64,000 nucleotides of DNA from Euborellia annulipes (GCA_023213315.1 JAKCPI010000297.1:1-64000); one strand, 5' to 3'; numbered from the stretch's first letter, positions 42,236-54,480 are shown. Made by a program: numbers and translations. The notes: generated by a model not told the origin, from the sequence alone.

Positions 42236-42857
42236 TCACACAAAATTCAAAATATCGATTAGAATGATTTTGTATTTGAGTTAAAAAATCATTAATTAAA
42301 AAAATATTTTTATTTTTCATGTTTGAACTTCAAAAGAATGAATAAATTTCTACCTTGTTTTAATATTATGTTGGCCTATTGTGATTGAAACAAAGCTTAT
42401 TTTGGAAAATCTGATAAAGATAAAATAAAGAAGTAAAAAATGGAGAAAAGGAATTCGAATAAATATTAATGCATACAATCAGAAAGAGCTTAAAATTAAT
42501 GACGACTTTAATGCTTGATCGTATCCTATTTGGTAGCAGATAGATAGAGTTTCTTTCCATCTTTTTCTAAAAGGAAATGCCCAACCCTCGAGGGCGCATT
42601 AACATTTTTAAATGACTTCACCAAATTGTCGAATGTTAAATCGATCGTTAAACGAAATGAGTATTCGCAAGATTTCACTCACCACCCTTTGGTTTTTTTT
42701 CTCCTTGGAATTTTACACACACAAAAAAAAACTAAAGATGATGTGATTATCGAAAATAAAGTTTATATTTTACAAGATACAAAATCATGCATATATTCAT
42801 AGAAAATATTACAGCTTCAATGCTTACACCTGAGTTTTCTGTAAATAAAAACTATTA
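42236..42857. other. No gene seen
   Basis: AT-rich; a 64-codon minus frame at 42366-42560 is compositional. Confidence 0.5.
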
Positions 42858-43036
42858 TGAGTAGAAAACTCGATGTTCAACGGTTTCTCCACTAAAACAC
42901 GGGTGGACGATGTAGATATTATAAATTATTAAATAAAATTTTTAATATATACACCGTCCATTCGTGTTTTGGTGAAGAAAGAACTTGAGAGGAAGCGAGA
43001 AGAAAGTGCGGTTCATCGAATTTTCTACTCATAAAA
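42858..43036. repeat. Foldback repeat
   Basis: atgagtagaaaactcgatg ... ccactaaaacacgggtgga pairs imperfectly with tccattcgtgttttggtg ... catcgaattttctactcat. Confidence 0.75.
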
Positions 43037-43510
43037 GCCTTCGTCCCAGAATCGAAAACTATTATAGTTAGTCCCTTTTCAGAAAGCAATAGATAAAAAA
43101 ACATTTATATTTTCTTGAATATAATTTTCAATAGCTAACTTAATTGTAAGGCCTTTATAAAGTTACTTTCAAGCTACCGAAACGTTTGCTGTTGAAAAAT
43201 TAAATCAAAGAAATGCATTTTTCATACTTTTTACCTTCTGAAAAATAAAGACAACCTATACTAGGTTTAATTCATTTTATGGGTTTGAGACATGGATATC
43301 TCTGCTTAAATAAACGGAGTGTGTACGGGGTAAATAGAGAGAACATTATTTAAAGAGATTTTATGTATGATGTAGGCCTACAGGAAACTCCGCTTAACGC
43401 AATTAATTAATCCCGATAATTGTCAAATCTAAATGAATTTAATAATCAATTGGTGACAATAAAATTGATTCAGTAAATTCAGGAAGTATAAAATTATAAA
43501 TTATATTATT
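43037..43510. other. No gene seen
   Basis: AT-rich. Confidence 0.5.
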
Positions 43511-43524
43511 AAAATATAAATGTT

Positions 43525-43718
43525 TGACTAAGGAGCTCAATGAGGAAAGCAGCCAGCAGAAAAAAAAACTTATAAAATTTTTATAACCACATTTTGTATA
43601 TAACATACCATAATTGGAATGATTTCTAATACTATATTAATACTTAAATATTATTTCTGTTGGCTTCCTTCTTCATTGAGCTTCTTCTCATCACTACAGC
43701 CATTTCTATTCTTCATTG
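43525..43718. mobile_element. Penelope-like element F, 14-bp TSD, ribozyme lost
   Basis: Perfect TSD AAAATATAAATGTT at 43511-43524 and 43719-43732. Outer arms aggagctcaatgaggaaagc / ttccttcttcattgagcttc. Right tail catcactacagccatttcta, complement tagaaatggctgtagtgat. The centre lacks both hammerheads; only the ends survive. Confidence 0.82.
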
Positions 43719-43839
43719 AAAATATAAATGTTATTCTATCCAATATACAGTATGAGTTAATTTTTTTTTTCCATTTTAAAATTCGTTTTAAATATTAACC
43801 TAGGAAGGGTATTTTAAGGATTTATTTCTAAAGTTGGTC

Positions 43840-44255
43840 CCACAAGTGACTGATGTGCTCGAGAATGGACCCTTGAGCTTAGTCAACCAAACCAATATTT
43901 TTAAAATAAATAAATCATCTTTTTTTAATGCAACTAAAGGGGAAAAGCTACTTTCAAGACCACACTTCCGATAAGCACTTTAGCTGCCTAAGCTCAAGGC
44001 TTCACTCTCGAGCACATCAGGTACAGTGAACGCCAAAGTTAAGCCCCACCCTTGCATTTTCTACTTGTGATTATTTCATTGTTTTTATAAAAGAAAATGA
44101 AAATCTTTATTGGAAATTTTCATGGGTTTGAACCATGAAATTTCCATTAAAAAATATATAATATTTTTTTTTAAATCAATGAAATAATATACAAGTAGAA
44201 AACGCATGGGTGGGACTTTAAAATGTTCCTCACTGTACTTGTGGCACCGATTGTA
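43840..44255. repeat. Two adjacent foldbacks
   Basis: caagtgactgatgtgctcga ... ttgagctta pairs with taagctcaag ... tcgagcacatcag (43845-44022). Then gttaagccccacccttgcat and tctacttg pair with caagtaga and cgcatgggtgggacttt (44035-44225), with cactgtacttgtggc completing the outer arm. One element nested in or duplicated from another. Confidence 0.65.
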
Positions 44256-45029
44256 CCGTACAGTAATTTTTAAAATCACTCGAAATAAATTTGACGAATT
44301 TGGGCATTAATGCGCCGTGTTGGTAATTTTCGGGCCATATTAATGTTTTTCAAATTTTTATCAAAAAAATAAAAAAAATATTTATTAATCCTGGACGGCT
44401 GCTTCCTCCAATAGTGATATTTATATAATAATTTAGCTTTTTTCAATGAAAAAAACTTTTATCCAGTCGGAATTACATGTACAGAATATCTAGTTGAGTG
44501 GATTAACTTAAAGCAATGGATTCAGATTCAAATCCACTTTATCGTATAAAATAAACCAACCCTATCATTAATTAATGGGCCTCTTGAGAGAGGAAGCGAG
44601 AATTTCAACATAATATCCATGAAAGTTACTTTCCGACGTTTCTAGTCAGTATGACACATGAATGAACAAAAAAAAAAAAAAAAAAAAATTATTTTAGAAA
44701 TGATTCTTAAACTTAAATTAGTATTTTCAAATTTAATTTTTATTGACGGGAAATGAACTTTAATATATAAGAATCGTTTTGCATTCAAACAGCTGGCCTT
44801 AATTTCTTACACTTTGTGAACTACGAAATGCCCATTTGCTCGTCCACCCACGCAGAGAATGAACGACTTCCGGAAATTTCCCTGCCAAGAGACCTTTGAA
44901 AAGCAAGAATATTAAAGGGTAAAAGTCTTTGGATACTCGTAGATTGGATTCCTCATTTAGGAAAGATATGTAAACAGTTAAATACACTATGTAGTAAAAT
45001 TCTAAAAGTATAAAAATAAATTAAAAAGA
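44256..45029. other. No gene assigned
   Basis: AT-rich with A20 near 44670. A minus open frame 44799-44987 ends near a GTAAG but lacks family features. Confidence 0.4.
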
Positions 45030-45120
45030 TATGTTCGAAGAAATAGGCTAAATCCAGCTGTTTTTTCTCAACTCCATACCATATGACTAATAAACAGCTG
45101 GGTTTATTTCTTTGAACCTC
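45030..45120. repeat. Short foldback
   Basis: gttcgaagaaataggctaaa and ccagctgtttt pair with aacagctggg and tttatttctttgaac. Confidence 0.75.
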
Positions 45121-45292
45121 TAAAGACTCGAATTTTTAATTTGATTATTCATTTTTTTCATAAACTATTTAAATTAATTAATATATTATTTTATCTTTGA
45201 AATTTACTACAAAGCAGAGAGATATATAATGGGAGACCTGACCCTAGTTTATTATTAAGACGAAGTCCTCAATTTCACTTTTCGGAAAATAG

Positions 45293-45493
45293 TCTATCCT
45301 GTCTTTAGAGTTTGAAGAGAAGATGCTGGGGGTCCTTTGCAACATATTCGAGAGGTTTGATAAAGGACGGTCATTCAAGATGGAACCTGTTCAAACGTCT
45401 CATGTGTGTGCAAAAGGTAGATCAAAGCAGAAGATACACCTGATACTAAAAAGGGAGAGAAAAGGGCGAATTCCTTTGCAAAATGTCTTCTGA
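45293..45493 (+). other. 66-codon coding-like open stretch, unrecognised
   Basis: Open between TAG at 45290-45292 and TGA at 45491-45493, with protein-like composition: EEKMLGVLCNIFERFDKG, FKMEPVQTSHVCAKGRS, ILKRERKGRIPLQNVF. A second plus frame over 45310-45415 is also open. No known domain; may be a gene relic or a transposon piece. Confidence 0.28.
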
Positions 45494-46256
45494 GAAAGCA
45501 CCAACTGGTCAACCCCACAAGGGCGAATTAAGCAGGAATAAAGAAAAAGTATATACTATAAATGTTAAATTTGGAATCCGAAATTGACGCTAAGAAGAAT
45601 TTACTGTTATATATAATTTGAATAAACTTCTAACAAGTAACAACTTGTAAATTTATCGACCAGAATGTCTTAGGTTAATCTCCCTTAAGAGGGTCTAACT
45701 CAAAGAAGGGGTTGAGGAGTACCTCGAGCGATTAACTTATTTAAGGCCTATCCATTTCTAATTTAAAACACTCCTTAGGGATTGAAATATTCAGACGTAT
45801 TGATCTGTTAGTCCAACAAATGGCCAAGCAGCCCTTGGGAATCATGTTAAGGGTCTGATTTGGTTGCGTGAGGGTGGCATGCGTGCATCTGGAATCGTCC
45901 GGGCCAATGACCCCAGGGTTCCTGTTTGAGATAACACACAAGACCAACGACTGATTTAGCAGACGCTCTAAAATTAACCCTCATTGTCAAACACACCAAT
46001 GCCAATTCAAAGCACTTTATATCCTACGTACCACTTGCTCTCATAATTAATAATACAAATAAAAAAGTTTTTTTTTTTGCTTTTAAATGATTTTTAATTT
46101 AGTCAAGAACAACAGATAAAAAATTAGATATACGTAGAGCTTTTAGGTAAACATTGATTTTAATTAACTCAACAAAAAACAAAAGGGAAGTTTTTAGTCT
46201 GTTTAATCAATTTACAATTTTTCAGAGTTTAACTTAAACACTATTATATTGCAATA
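45494..46256. other. No gene assigned
   Basis: 45650-45960 is somewhat GC-richer, with a 68-codon minus frame of no recognised similarity. The remainder is AT-rich. Confidence 0.4.
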
Positions 46257-46264
46257 CTTATTAG

Positions 46265-46521
46265 CAAGGGGGGGGGGGGTAAAGGGGGTAATTACCCCCT
46301 CCGAGATTAAAAAAAAAATACTTTTTTTCGAAAAAAATGTATTTTTAATGTAAAATTTTAAAAATTAATACTTAAAAATTAGATTTGTATTTATATTCTG
46401 GCAAACAAGTACAGAATGCGCCTTTAAATTACCGAAATTAAGAAAAAAAAGTGTGCTGTGCGACCAGTCACTCCAGATTACCCCCCCCCCCCCTTGAGAA
46501 ACACCGCTGGATCCACCACTG
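46265..46521. mobile_element. hAT-type MITE, perfect 8-bp TSD
   Basis: Left CAAGGGGGG run, right cttgagaaacaccgctgga ... ccaccactg. TSD CTTATTAG at 46257-46264 and 46522-46529. It contains an HR hairpin scrap (tgtgctgtgcgaccagtcac). Confidence 0.82.
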
Positions 46522-46852
46522 CTTATTAGGCTGCTACTCATAATAGGTCAATTTTTTTTTTTTTAGTGAGCAAGAAGGCTAGCAAGGGGCCGGACCCCCC
46601 GGATGCGGCCGCCGAAGGCGGGCTTTACCACTTGTAATATAGGCTGTAAAAATAACTAGACTAATTTAAATTTAATATTAAATTCTTCTAAATATTTTTC
46701 AGAAAATATTTTTTTATTGTACAATAATTACAAATTAGAATCAAATCAAAGTTTCTTACGAAGATTTAAAGATCCTTAAATCATAATTTTATGGTTGAAT
46801 AAATTTATTAAATGTATTATTTTATTTATTCATCCAAAAAATAATAAACTAT

Positions 46853-47164
46853 CAGGGGTGTCCAACCCAAATGTCCTTGCGGGCCACTTTGGAAATGCAT
46901 TAAACTCCGCGGGCCGCATATAAAATTATATATCACCATAATAGATTTAGACAAAATCAAAGTTAATTTTACTTTCTCTTATTTTCTCATAATTTCGACA
47001 GTTGATTTTTGAAAATATGGATGGACAAATAATGTATTTTTTTTAATAGGCGTACATTGGTTTTCACTATTTTGGCTTTTATAAAATAAATATATTTTGT
47101 AAAAGTATGGTGAATCTCGAGGGCGGGAAAAATGTTCAGGCCGACCGCGGGTTGCCTACCTCTG
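46853..47164. mobile_element. hAT element relic (CAGGGGTGTCCAA type)
   Basis: Left end CAGGGGTGTCCAACCC with gcgggccactttgg, right end gcgggttgcctacctctg: the widespread hAT layout with gggccac/gaccgcgg inside. The 8-bp flanks do not match, so TSDs have decayed or the ends are truncated. Confidence 0.75.
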
Positions 47165-48800
47165 ATTTAAACTCTCTAGGAGCGTTTTCTAACTTTTAAC
47201 ACCGACAGTAACTACATAACTCGTAATATTATAAATATTTTCATAACTATTTTCTTTTTTTGAAAAAATGTGTAGACAGGAGATGCTATGTTGAACATCC
47301 TTATTAAGCTATAGCCTCATTGGATTTCATATCTAAGGAGAGGAGGGTTCGACGAGAATGCAAGTCCCGAAACCCCCCATCATAAATTTCTGGCTATTCT
47401 ACTGGATGTTATTGTTCGTGACATAATTTAAAGGGGGAGGGGAGTAGAAGAGAGTCATCAAATAGTCCACCCATGTCGCCCAAAATGTGTTTATTTATAC
47501 TAACATAGAAGATATAAAAAGAGTAAAATCACAAGTGTTATTTTTACGTTAAAAAAAAAAAAAAAACAAGTGATAAAAGTTATTCTCTCCGTAAATAAAT
47601 TCCAAATTTTGCTTGGTGCTTTCACAAATTCCATACTGATTTTATTTCCTATTTCCAATATCCCATTCTAAACACGTAATCGAAAATCGAAATGATTGAA
47701 ATTCAGGTAGAAAATATAAATTGCAAATTTTTTTTTTTTTTTAAATCCAAACGTCTTTTTAGCTTAATATAGAAACTCAACCGTGGAAAAGTGTGGGGGG
47801 GGGGGGCAAAAGCAAGCAAGTAGCTTAGCATTCAGGTCAGAGTTTGTTTTAAAATGAAAGCGTTCTTTTTTTTTCAACAAAAAATAATAAATTATAAATA
47901 TAAGATAAATGAAGGGTGAAACTTTTAAAAAGCAATCCCGAAATTCATCAAGTTTCAACCCTCGCTTGCTTCATCATTTAAAAGGATGAAGAGAAGATAG
48001 AATAAGGAGAGAATTCAATTGAAAAGTTGAGAGATATATAGAAAAAGAACAAAGTAAAAATTAAGAGAAAGAAATGGCAAAAATTTCAAAAGGTATTAGG
48101 CCTATTTATTATTATTATTATATTGACAAAGAAAGCAAGTTTTCAATCCAAACGTCTTTTTTAGTGTTTAATAAAAGGAAAAGTTAAAATTTTTTGCAAT
48201 ATATAATTTCTTCTAATTTACCTTTTGTTTGCATTAACGCCCAAGAGACACAGAAAAGTTTATAATTTATGATAAAAATAAAAAATTGCAATCTATCTCC
48301 TCAAATTGAGATACTTTTTAAAGTGAGTGATTTAAACAAATTCACCTTTAATTCATGGAGGAGTTTCTAAACACGAGTGAACGAATTGAAACAAAAACTC
48401 TGTATTTGTAAAATTTTATATAGTGGAGAATTGGAGACAAAAGCAACTTTTGTAAAATTTCTTCATTTAAACTGATGTAAATTTGATCAATTCATAAATT
48501 ATTGATACAATCGATTTTGATACGTCATTTAAAGTTTGAAATATCTCAACTACAATATTAAACCAAGTTAAATTTTTAGATATTTAGATTTTTTGAATAT
48601 TATTCAACTCAACTCCTATGAAAATTAAGAGCACTTTAAAGTGAACAAGACACAAAATACAATCCCTGATCCTTCAGGTTTTTACTCTAAGTGCTCCGAG
48701 GAATATATTATATAAAATGTCGATACCTTTTATACCTAATTAGGTACTGCCTAATACCTACCTCTTATCTAACCCAAATATGCAATAGGGCTTATACCTT
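47165..48800. other. No gene seen
   Basis: AT-rich. A left-only MITE-type end, agcagggccgtagccag, occurs at 48804. Confidence 0.5.
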
Positions 48801-48975
48801 TAAGCAGGGCCGTAGCCAGAAAATTTTTCGGAGGGAGGGGGTTCGAATCCATAGGTAATCTTCCCTCCCCAAATGAATAAATTTTAAAGAATATAAACTA
48901 TTTTTTATAATAATTGTCCTATTTTCCCTGATTGATTTGTTTTTAGGATAAAAATATTTTTGATAGTTTAGTGAT

Positions 48976-49497
48976 AAAAATCTGGTGTGACTGGCGCACA
49001 GCACACAACTTTCTCTTACCTTCGGTAATCGAAAGTTGTGTACTGTGCTTGTCACACCAGATTTTTTGTGTCGACATGTATTTAGTTCCCGGCAGTAGGG
49101 AATATTTGAATTAAATTGTCAGATGTAAAATTTATAAGTATGGGAAAATATTTATATTTTGTTACCATGGCAACCATTTCTCCTATCTTTCCTATGAAGC
49201 ACAAGAGTAAAGTGTGCTTCAAACAATTTTAAGGGCAAAACGAGAATATACATTTGAAAGAGCATCTAAAAAATAATTGATTTTTGAATTTTAATCAAAA
49301 TCGTTAGAGCGAATTTTGAGAAAATCGAAAAAAACTGAAAAAGTACATCAGTAAAGTACTAGTACTCTTTGGCCGATTTTGATTAAAAGCTTATTTTTCC
49401 GGTTCCGGGGGTGTTTAACTTATATATAAAATTTCAGCCTCCTAGCTCAATTCCTTCATGCTTAAAATTGAACACAGACACACAGACACACACACAC

Positions 49498-49531
<34 letters not shown>

Positions 49532-49677
49532 CATGTCGCGAAAACCACTTTTTTGGATTCAGGGGACCTCAAAACGTGAAGATCCATCTAAATCTCGACA
49601 TCGAATTTTTGACATGAATCCAATAATTTCGCTATATATATATATATTACATATACACATAGGTAAGAGAAAGTAAA
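48976..49677 (-). mobile_element. HR family, complete copy
   Basis: Minus orientation, 0.70 kb, with both termini. The terminal hairpin reads aaaaatctggtgtgactgg ... actttctcttacc ... ggtaatcgaaagt ... cacaccagatttttt. The far end is ggtaagagaaagtaaaa. Inner modules are collinear with 18720-19451. Confidence 0.9.
49475..49531. repeat. (CA)n microsatellite in HR
   Basis: cacagacacacagacacaca through the (CA)n run, at the fixed HR position. Confidence 0.9.
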
Positions 49678-50362
49678 AATTAAAATAGCCTAGTAGGTTA
49701 TTTATTTTTTTTTTTTATAGATCTATAAATAAAGAAAAATTTACGTTAGTGAATGTTTGTTGTATTTTAGGACCCCTTTTTCTTAGGTAAGCAATAAATG
49801 ACCTGGTTTCCTGGGCAGCGACGCTCTCGTCGAGACAGATATGTTGAAATCCGCACATCATTTGGAAAAGTGGCACAATTAATACATAATAACAAAACAA
49901 GGGATGTAAAGATAAAGATGCATTTGTGATCAAAGAATGATGAAGACTGGTTAAGAAAAGACTTAGGTCATCTTCAATGCGTTGCACAGTGAATGAACTC
50001 CACAAGAGACAACTTGACAGACCTGATTCCTTCCTTCCTTCTTCTAACTATTAGGACTCCCCCCCCCCCATTTCTCTATTTATTTCTATTTTCAAATAAA
50101 TTAAAACTAAAGTCGTAAATATGTTCAATAACTCTCGGGCCTAGAAATTCGTGAATTTTAATTAATCAGGATTGAAGAAATGAATACTTTCTATATATTA
50201 TAACATGGTCCTGATCTAAGTGTTAAGATTATTATTATGATTAGATAGAAAATTAAATTTACTTTTTTTGAACTTTCGTTTGGTTATTTATTTCGTTATA
50301 AGACCATATATACCATAGCTTTTTAAGGCCTTTATGGGGCATGATGGAGGTCGTATTAAATA
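49678..50362. other. No gene assigned
   Basis: A 96-codon minus frame (49715-50005) starts in GC-richer sequence but has no recognised domain or clear splice context. A C10 run lies near 50060. Confidence 0.35.
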
Positions 50363-51345
50363 GGGGAGAGTGGGGCAAGTTGAGACGGGGGCAAGTTGAT
50401 ACATTCAATATAATTCGCCAATGCGTATGCGCATGTTGAAGCGAGTGGTAGCAGTCGATGTGTCGTAAAGTGACGCTGTACTACACATAGTGGCAGTCAA
50501 ATCCGACAGCGAGTTGTTGAGTTGTTTAAGGTTTGGTGTTTTCACACCACAAAAGTAAATTTTTTACCTTGTGTTTGAGTATAGAAAAAGTGCATAAAGA
50601 ATCCCTGAGACCTATAATCACTGTGCGCATTTTATTAAACGTTTCTTCCTGAGTAAGTTCATATAATTTATATAAGGCTAGGTGCTCTACTTTTTAGGTT
50701 ATGTTAGTTTTAAAGACACGTGGTCACTTGGGGCAAGTTGATACATTTGGTTGGGGGCATATTGATACACTGTATCAACTTGCCCCTCAGTCCATGTGCA
50801 TTGGGATTGGGAGAAACTAGTTTCAAATTCAGAAGAGGAGGAAGATACACTGTTCTTGGTTTGTTTAAGCCATATTTACTGTCAAAGTTTGGCCAAGACT
50901 GGATCCAGTGCATATTATGCAATAAATATGCACACATCGAATGTGGCAGGTCACAAAATTATACACATGTATTCATTGTGCATCTTATGTGGAAATAGGA
51001 CTAGATTGGCTTTTTATCCTTTTAATCATTAAAATGTATTATTTAAAAATTAGCACAATCTTCTTATTGATATCCCATCAGATTATCAATCCCCCTTACC
51101 ACAGTATCAACTTGCCTTTTCTTTGTATCAACTTGCCCCGAGGTGGGGTAAGTTGATACGCAATGAATTTTTTTTTAATTAATTAATTTTAATACTCCAT
51201 GATTATTATCAGGAGAGAAAATATGCTATTTAGGTACCTAAAGAATTAACCTTTCAAAATATGATGGTAGAATAAAAGATAGGCGTTCCAATTTTTTGCA
51301 AAAAAATAAAATATTAAAACTGTCTCAACATGCCCCACTCTCCCC
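50363..51345 (+). mobile_element. pogo-like (Tc1/mariner) relic with TA target site
   Basis: Inverted ends GGGGAGAGTGGGGCAAGTTGAGAC (24 bp, one mismatch) flanked by TA at 50361-50362 and 51346-51347. Subterminal gggcaagttgata motifs repeat inside both ends. Only the 3' end of a transposase gene remains (50796-51000). Confidence 0.88.
50796..51000 (+). pseudogene. pogo-type transposase C-terminus, frameshifted
   Basis: The first frame gives an acidic stretch, then EEEEDTLFLVCLSHIYC. After a frame change near 50885 the next frame gives GQDWIQCILCNKYAHIEC and then a third cysteine pair in another frame (YTCIHC). The CxxC...DWIQCxxCxxxxHxxC pattern is the zinc-binding tail typical of pogo/Tigger transposases. 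The DDE catalytic part is missing, so the element cannot move itself. Confidence 0.75.
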
Positions 51346-51429
51346 TAATAAACAATAACTGGAATCCTATGCTAAAAGGGTCAAGGGTCTATTTTTTGTG
51401 CACTCTGCATAAATGAACGCTAAATTTCG

Positions 51430-51600
51430 ACAAATCGATCTTAAAGCCTCGGGGCTTAAAGCATGAGTTCGGATCCAAGGCAGTTCGATATTTAAATCAT
51501 TTGGATTCCAAATGGAATAATTAAATGAGCCTGGACTCATATCGTATATAAATAATGAGTATTGTTAAAGTCTATATGGCCTAAAATGCCGAACTTAAAA
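51430..51600 (+). mobile_element. Diverged SINE relative
   Basis: gagttcggatccaaggcag (B-box remnant), body palindrome catttggattccaaatgg, then tctatatggcctaaaatgcc, the shared 3' domain. Older than the main family. Confidence 0.65.
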
Positions 51601-51714
51601 AATTCATAATGGAACCATGAATCGTCATAGATCAATTCAATGAAATTTTATCTTGAATGCCACTCTTAAAATATCTAAAGAATTTTTATTCGATATCTTT
51701 AGCTTTCAATTTGT

Positions 51715-51885
51715 TTAAGATACTTTTTGGCAACTGAGGCCATTTAGACCTCGTCCTATTTATTTCAATTGATTGGTAGGCCTACCCAATTCAAATGAAA
51801 TAAATTTCTCGCCTAGGACGGGATACGACCTCTTGACTTTTGACACCAGCTAATGCTCAACCTCTGAGCCATAGGTCAAGGATTT
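51715..51885 (-). mobile_element. SINE with a different tRNA-like head
   Basis: Minus strand: head gacctatggctcagaggttg (A-box-like), aagaggtcgtatcccgtcc (B-box-like), body palindrome around attgggtaggcctaccaat, then ggtctaaatggcctcagttg, the same 3' domain as the main SINE. Confidence 0.65.
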
Positions 51886-52035
51886 TTGATCCTTGTTTTT
51901 ATAACATTTTTTTAATTGAAATTGTAGTAGAGATTTTTTTAGTCATATACAGTAGCTATAGTTATAAAATCCAATCAGAAGCAACAAAAAAAATTACAAT
52001 TGTAGTAAGGGACCTTAATTTTTTTAAGTCTAATT

Positions 52036-52170
52036 AAGCCTTTGGCCATAGCTGGTAGAGTTTCTGCCTCTTGTGCTGTGAGTCATCCTTTTTCATGCGA
52101 CAAAAATTTATTTCAATTAGATTGGCTACCAATGGTGTCTAAATGGCTTTCGATACAGAAAAAGACCTTA
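52036..52170 (+). mobile_element. Diverged SINE relative, second copy
   Basis: ggccatagctggtagagttt and ctgtgagtcatcc are head remnants. attagattggctaccaatgg and gtctaaatggctttcgatac follow, collinear with 51715-51885. Confidence 0.55.
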
Positions 52171-54229
52171 AAGGAAATAAAAAAGTTTAATTAAAAAATC
52201 AACCCTGAGGCATTATGCTCTGAGTAAAAAAAAAACGTCTCTATTATGAAATCATTCTCACTTTCCTGGCACGAATTGATCTGTAGAAATTAACAGACAT
52301 TTATTTCACTTTTAATGTAGTCATTTATTCGCTTTTTTTATCGATCCAAAATTAGGGTGGCACTCTCAAAAACAAATATTTACTTTATACTTTTAAAATC
52401 AAATGAAATGGAATCTCTCAAATTTTATTACTCTGATTGGATTTATTCTAAATGAAATGTATTTTTATTTTTTTAAGGAAGAATGCAAAACAAAAATGGG
52501 ACAATTTTAAGATAGGGAACAACGTGAAATACAGTTTCCATATGTTAATCAATATTTAATTTATTTTGATCACTCAGGGACTATTTTTTCTCTGTTAAAC
52601 AAAAAAATAATTTAATTTTGAAAATTATACTCAACATGATTGTTGGCTACTGGATAACTGAAGTTTTGGAGAAATAGTATAAGTTGGTTTTGGTTAAAAT
52701 TCAAATAATTTTATTTGTAAATATTTTAGAATTATGCCAGTCAAAATTTTTACATATATGCCTACTGGTAATCAGGTCAGAACATATAATCTATTCTCTT
52801 ACCAAAATCGTTAACTTTTAACATCAGAAATCAGAGTTAATTTTAACACCTCCTTGCCTCAAATTGCTATTCTGTAAGCAAAATATTTAAAGCCAAAGCG
52901 TTAACATTTAGTCAATAATGTTAAGAATTAAAGTCATATATGGTGCTAAAAATAAAATGTTAACCTCGCTGTTAAAACTTTGTTTAGAGAATAGCATTTT
53001 TTAAGGCTGATATTGATACTTTACTTTTTAACACCCAATTTTTTAATGTTAAATTTTAAAGTCTGTTTTTAGAGAATAGACCTGAATATGAACAGAGGGT
53101 AATATTTCTCCGAAATCTACTTAATTTTATTATTGATCATTGTCGATAATGATTCAGATGGAAACCGTCCCCTCGGTTCATAGATGAATATTTAAACAAC
53201 TAAACCAAGAAAGAAAGGCAAATAGATAAAATTTATGTGACCGAATAAAAAATAATTGTTTATTTTAATAATTGAAAAGGTTAACTACCGCTCCTTGCCT
53301 CCCCTCCTTTAAGATATTTTTACCTTTAAAAATAATAATAATAATTGAATGCTCATAAGTATTTTCATAATATGTTATTAATTTGCAGCTGTGTATCTTT
53401 TTGATCATAACTTTGAATATTAACTAAGTCTATACGTATTTAAAAATAAATCAAATTTAGTCATAGGCCTAATAAAAAAAAATCCTTTCATTAAGAGGTC
53501 TTTATTTCTGTGATGGATTATTTTTCGCATTAAATGTGCCGAGTGAGTGAGTGACGTCAAGATAACTTAATAAAGATAAATTGTCGTGTAAAATAACCAC
53601 TGCCCAAAGTGAAGTGACAAAAATAAATAGTTCCTAACAATTTTTTTTTTTTTTTACTTTATTAAATACTCTTAAATAAATTTATAGGATTTTAATTGAA
53701 ATACAGTATTTATTAATAAAAAATATAGCGGTGCCATTTTAACTTATATAGGCCTATTATTTTAAAAGCTCTCTAAAAGGACTTGATTCAAAGGTCGCTT
53801 ATAAAGAAAATTCAGGGCCGCCGAGAGTCTTGCCGTGCCTCCGGGGATAACGGATCTTCTCTACCCTTTTAAAAAAATTAATTCGAATATGTGCGCTTCA
53901 GGGAAAAAAAAACTATTTTTAATTTTTTTTTTTTTCATGAACCGCTTAAATAATTTTTTGACTTTTCATCTCCTTTGTCCAAAAAATAAATTCCTAATGA
54001 TGAGGTTCATTAGTATGGAAATTTTTAAATTTCCCTTTCTTACTCCGCTTCCTCTCACTCTATCCAATCAGCGAGAGAGAGAGTGGTAAACAGTAACAAA
54101 AAACGGAAGTCGGTGGCTAGGGCTTTATATATTAGTATGATGATTTTATTTTTTGATTATTAGACATAGCAAATGGTATCGATTGAACTTTTTGATCAAA
54201 ATAATCCTGCCAGGTACTTATACTATCTT
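52171..54229. other. No gene seen
   Basis: AT-rich. agggccgccgagagtcttgc at 53814 looks like a MITE end. An 84-codon plus frame at 53835-54089 is compositional. Confidence 0.45.
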
Positions 54230-54480
54230 AGCCCGAGTAAAAATGATTATAAATGATCGAGGGATCCACACGCCCGCAGCAGGTCTGCTTAGTGAACCTT
54301 CAGGGACACACATGGATATACACGCCCGCACCAGGGACACACTTCGAAGATCGAAAGTGACCAGAAGAAAAATGTGTGTCCCTGGTGCGGGACTGTGTAT
54401 CCCTGTGTGTTTCTAAAGGTTCACTATGCATACCTGCTGCGGGCGTGTGGATACCGTGATCATTTTTAATCATTTTTACT
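54230..54480. repeat. GC-rich imperfect foldback
   Basis: Arms agtaaaaatgat ... ccacacgcccgcagcaggt ... cccgcaccagggacacac pair with gtgtgtccctggtgcggg ... acctgctgcgggcgtgtgg ... atcatttttaatcatttttact. Each arm holds repeated cagggacacac/gtgtgtccctg blocks. The plus open frame across it is repeat translation. Confidence 0.82.

Noticed and set aside
50720..51156. Intact zinc-finger gene
   Set aside because: Frames are broken at least twice and the segment lies between pogo TIRs; treated as a transposase pseudogene.
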